DNA of 6,499 bases from Euryarchaeota archaeon UBA443 (GTDB lineage Archaea; Thermoplasmatota; Poseidoniia; Poseidoniales; Poseidoniaceae). This document shows positions 5,766-6,499 of this stretch, in pieces. The stretch covers positions 1 to 6,499 of the forward strand of contig DAKS01000004.1 of NCBI GenBank assembly GCA_002499195.1, read 5' to 3'. The notes beneath the pieces are model-generated. The model had not been told where the DNA came from. It saw nothing but the letters and a program-made list of their open reading frames with translations, and did not search any database. The stretch's first letter is position 1; the number at the start of each line of letters is the position of its first letter. The translations under genes were made by a program, and so were the position numbers.

Positions 5766-6499
5766 GTCGTTTGTTCGATCATTACGGTGCAGAAGGTAAG
5801 GGCTATGCTCAACCTGAGCCAATTTTATCTTCTTCTGAAATCAATATGCCTTCGAACATGGTTCGTAAACAACTTCCACGCTGGCCACGTCTTTCTGAGC
5901 CAGAAATGGTACGCCATTACACTTGGTTGTCAAAAAGGAATTTCGGAATTGATACTGGATTTTATCCATTGGGATCATGCACGATGAAACACAATCCACG
6001 CGTTAACGAAGTTGTAGCTCAACTTCCTGGAATCGCAGATATCCATCCACATCAACCCGAGCATCAGTTGCAGGGTCTTCTATCCATCTTCTATGAAATG
6101 CAAGAAATGTTGGCTATTTGTGCAGGAATGGATGCTGTAACATTGCAACCCGTTGCTGGTGCGCAAGGCGAATTCGCAGCAGTCCGCTGTTTCCAAGAAT
6201 ACTTCCGTAACCGAGGCGAGGATCATCGAACAAAGGTCATCGTACCTGATTCAGCTCACGGCACTAACCCTGCAAGTGCTGCAATGGCCGGTTTCGAAAT
6301 CATTGAAATACCAAGTAAAGAGGACGGCCGAATCGATTTGTCTGCTTTACGGGCCGTTGTCGGTGAAGATACGGCAGCGATGATGATCACCAATCCGAAT
6401 ACCCTTGGCCTCTTTGAACAGGATATTGCTGAAGCATCTGAAATCGTTCACAATGTTGGTGGCTTGATGTATTACGATGGTGCAAACTTCAATGCAATT
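5762..6499 (+). CDS. gcvPB: Glycine dehydrogenase (decarboxylating) subunit 2, GcvPB, C-terminus outside window
   Basis: C-terminal half of the glycine cleavage P-protein and the subunit that binds PLP. The first 246 residues are present with the frame open to the edge; full GcvPB is usually about 480-500 residues. TTG 5762 is chosen because a full Shine-Dalgarno lies just upstream and the TTG overlaps the gcvPA stop (TTGA). The resulting N-terminus, LFDHYGAEGKG, is in keeping with the family; the first in-frame ATG encodes residue 29 and would drop it. Motifs: LPRWPRLSEPEMVRHYTWLS (38-57), NFGIDTGFYPLGSCTMKHNP (60-79), GAQGEFAA (133-140), DSAHGTNPASAAMAGF (163-178), MITNPNTLGLFE (208-219) and YYDGANFNAI (237-246). 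The PLP lysine, expected in an LHKTF-type motif further on, is beyond the window, so catalytic completeness cannot be checked. GcvH is not seen in the window and may follow gcvPB or lie elsewhere. Confidence 0.93.
   Translation, partial: MSRLFDHYGAEGKGYAQPEPILSSSEINMPSNMVRKQLPRWPRLSEPEMVRHYTWLSKRNFGIDTGFYPLGSCTMKHNPRVNEVVAQLPGIADIHPHQPEHQLQGLLSIFYEMQEMLAICAGMDAVTLQPVAGAQGEFAAVRCFQEYFRNRGEDHRTKVIVPDSAHGTNPASAAMAGFEIIEIPSKEDGRIDLSALRAVVGEDTAAMMITNPNTLGLFEQDIAEASEIVHNVGGLMYYDGANFNAI

Noticed and set aside
1..6499. CRISPR arrays, insertion sequences, tRNA or rRNA genes
   Set aside because: No regularly spaced repeats, transposase motifs, terminal inverted repeats or RNA gene signatures were seen on either strand.

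Overview
The window reads as part of an archaeal chromosome. The main pointers are a helix-turn-helix protein fused to a ThiN (thiamine-phosphate synthase-like) domain, an architecture I know as the archaeal thiamine regulator ThiR; a glycine decarboxylase split into two subunits (GcvPA and GcvPB); a TATA-like element with a nearly leaderless start; and Shine-Dalgarno sequences of the GGAGGTGA type. The moderate base composition, the ThiV-like sodium symporter and the mesophilic-looking proteins would suit a marine planktonic euryarchaeon (Marine Group II / Poseidoniales). That placement is inference; no rRNA or other phylogenetic marker is present.

Layout. Positions 1-1646 carry a minus-strand operon: thiR (1646 to 783), followed after 9 bases by a sodium:solute symporter gene (773 to beyond position 1, so its C-terminal part is missing). 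I propose the pair senses thiamine phosphates and imports thiamine or its pyrimidine precursor. Positions 1647-1763 are a divergent control region with an A/T-rich TATA-like box usable on both strands and a perfect 6-5-6 inverted repeat.

Positions 1764-6499 carry a plus-strand gene train. It starts with a PLP-dependent decarboxylase closely resembling animal cysteine-sulfinate/glutamate decarboxylases, then gcvT (T-protein), gcvPA and the first half of gcvPB (the two halves of P-protein), which runs off the right edge. The decarboxylase is 16 bases from gcvT, gcvT is 83 bases from the preferred gcvPA start, and gcvPB overlaps the gcvPA stop codon. GcvPA/PB release CO2 from glycine and load an aminomethyl group on lipoylated GcvH. 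GcvT passes the methylene group to the folate carrier and frees ammonia. GcvH and the lipoamide dehydrogenase are not in the window.

The most notable points are the animal-type acidic amino acid decarboxylase heading a glycine cleavage operon, its apparently shortened catalytic loop without the usual tyrosine, the ThiR-symporter pair, and the compact divergent promoter. All family calls come from reading motifs by eye and from remembered family sequences; no database search was possible.
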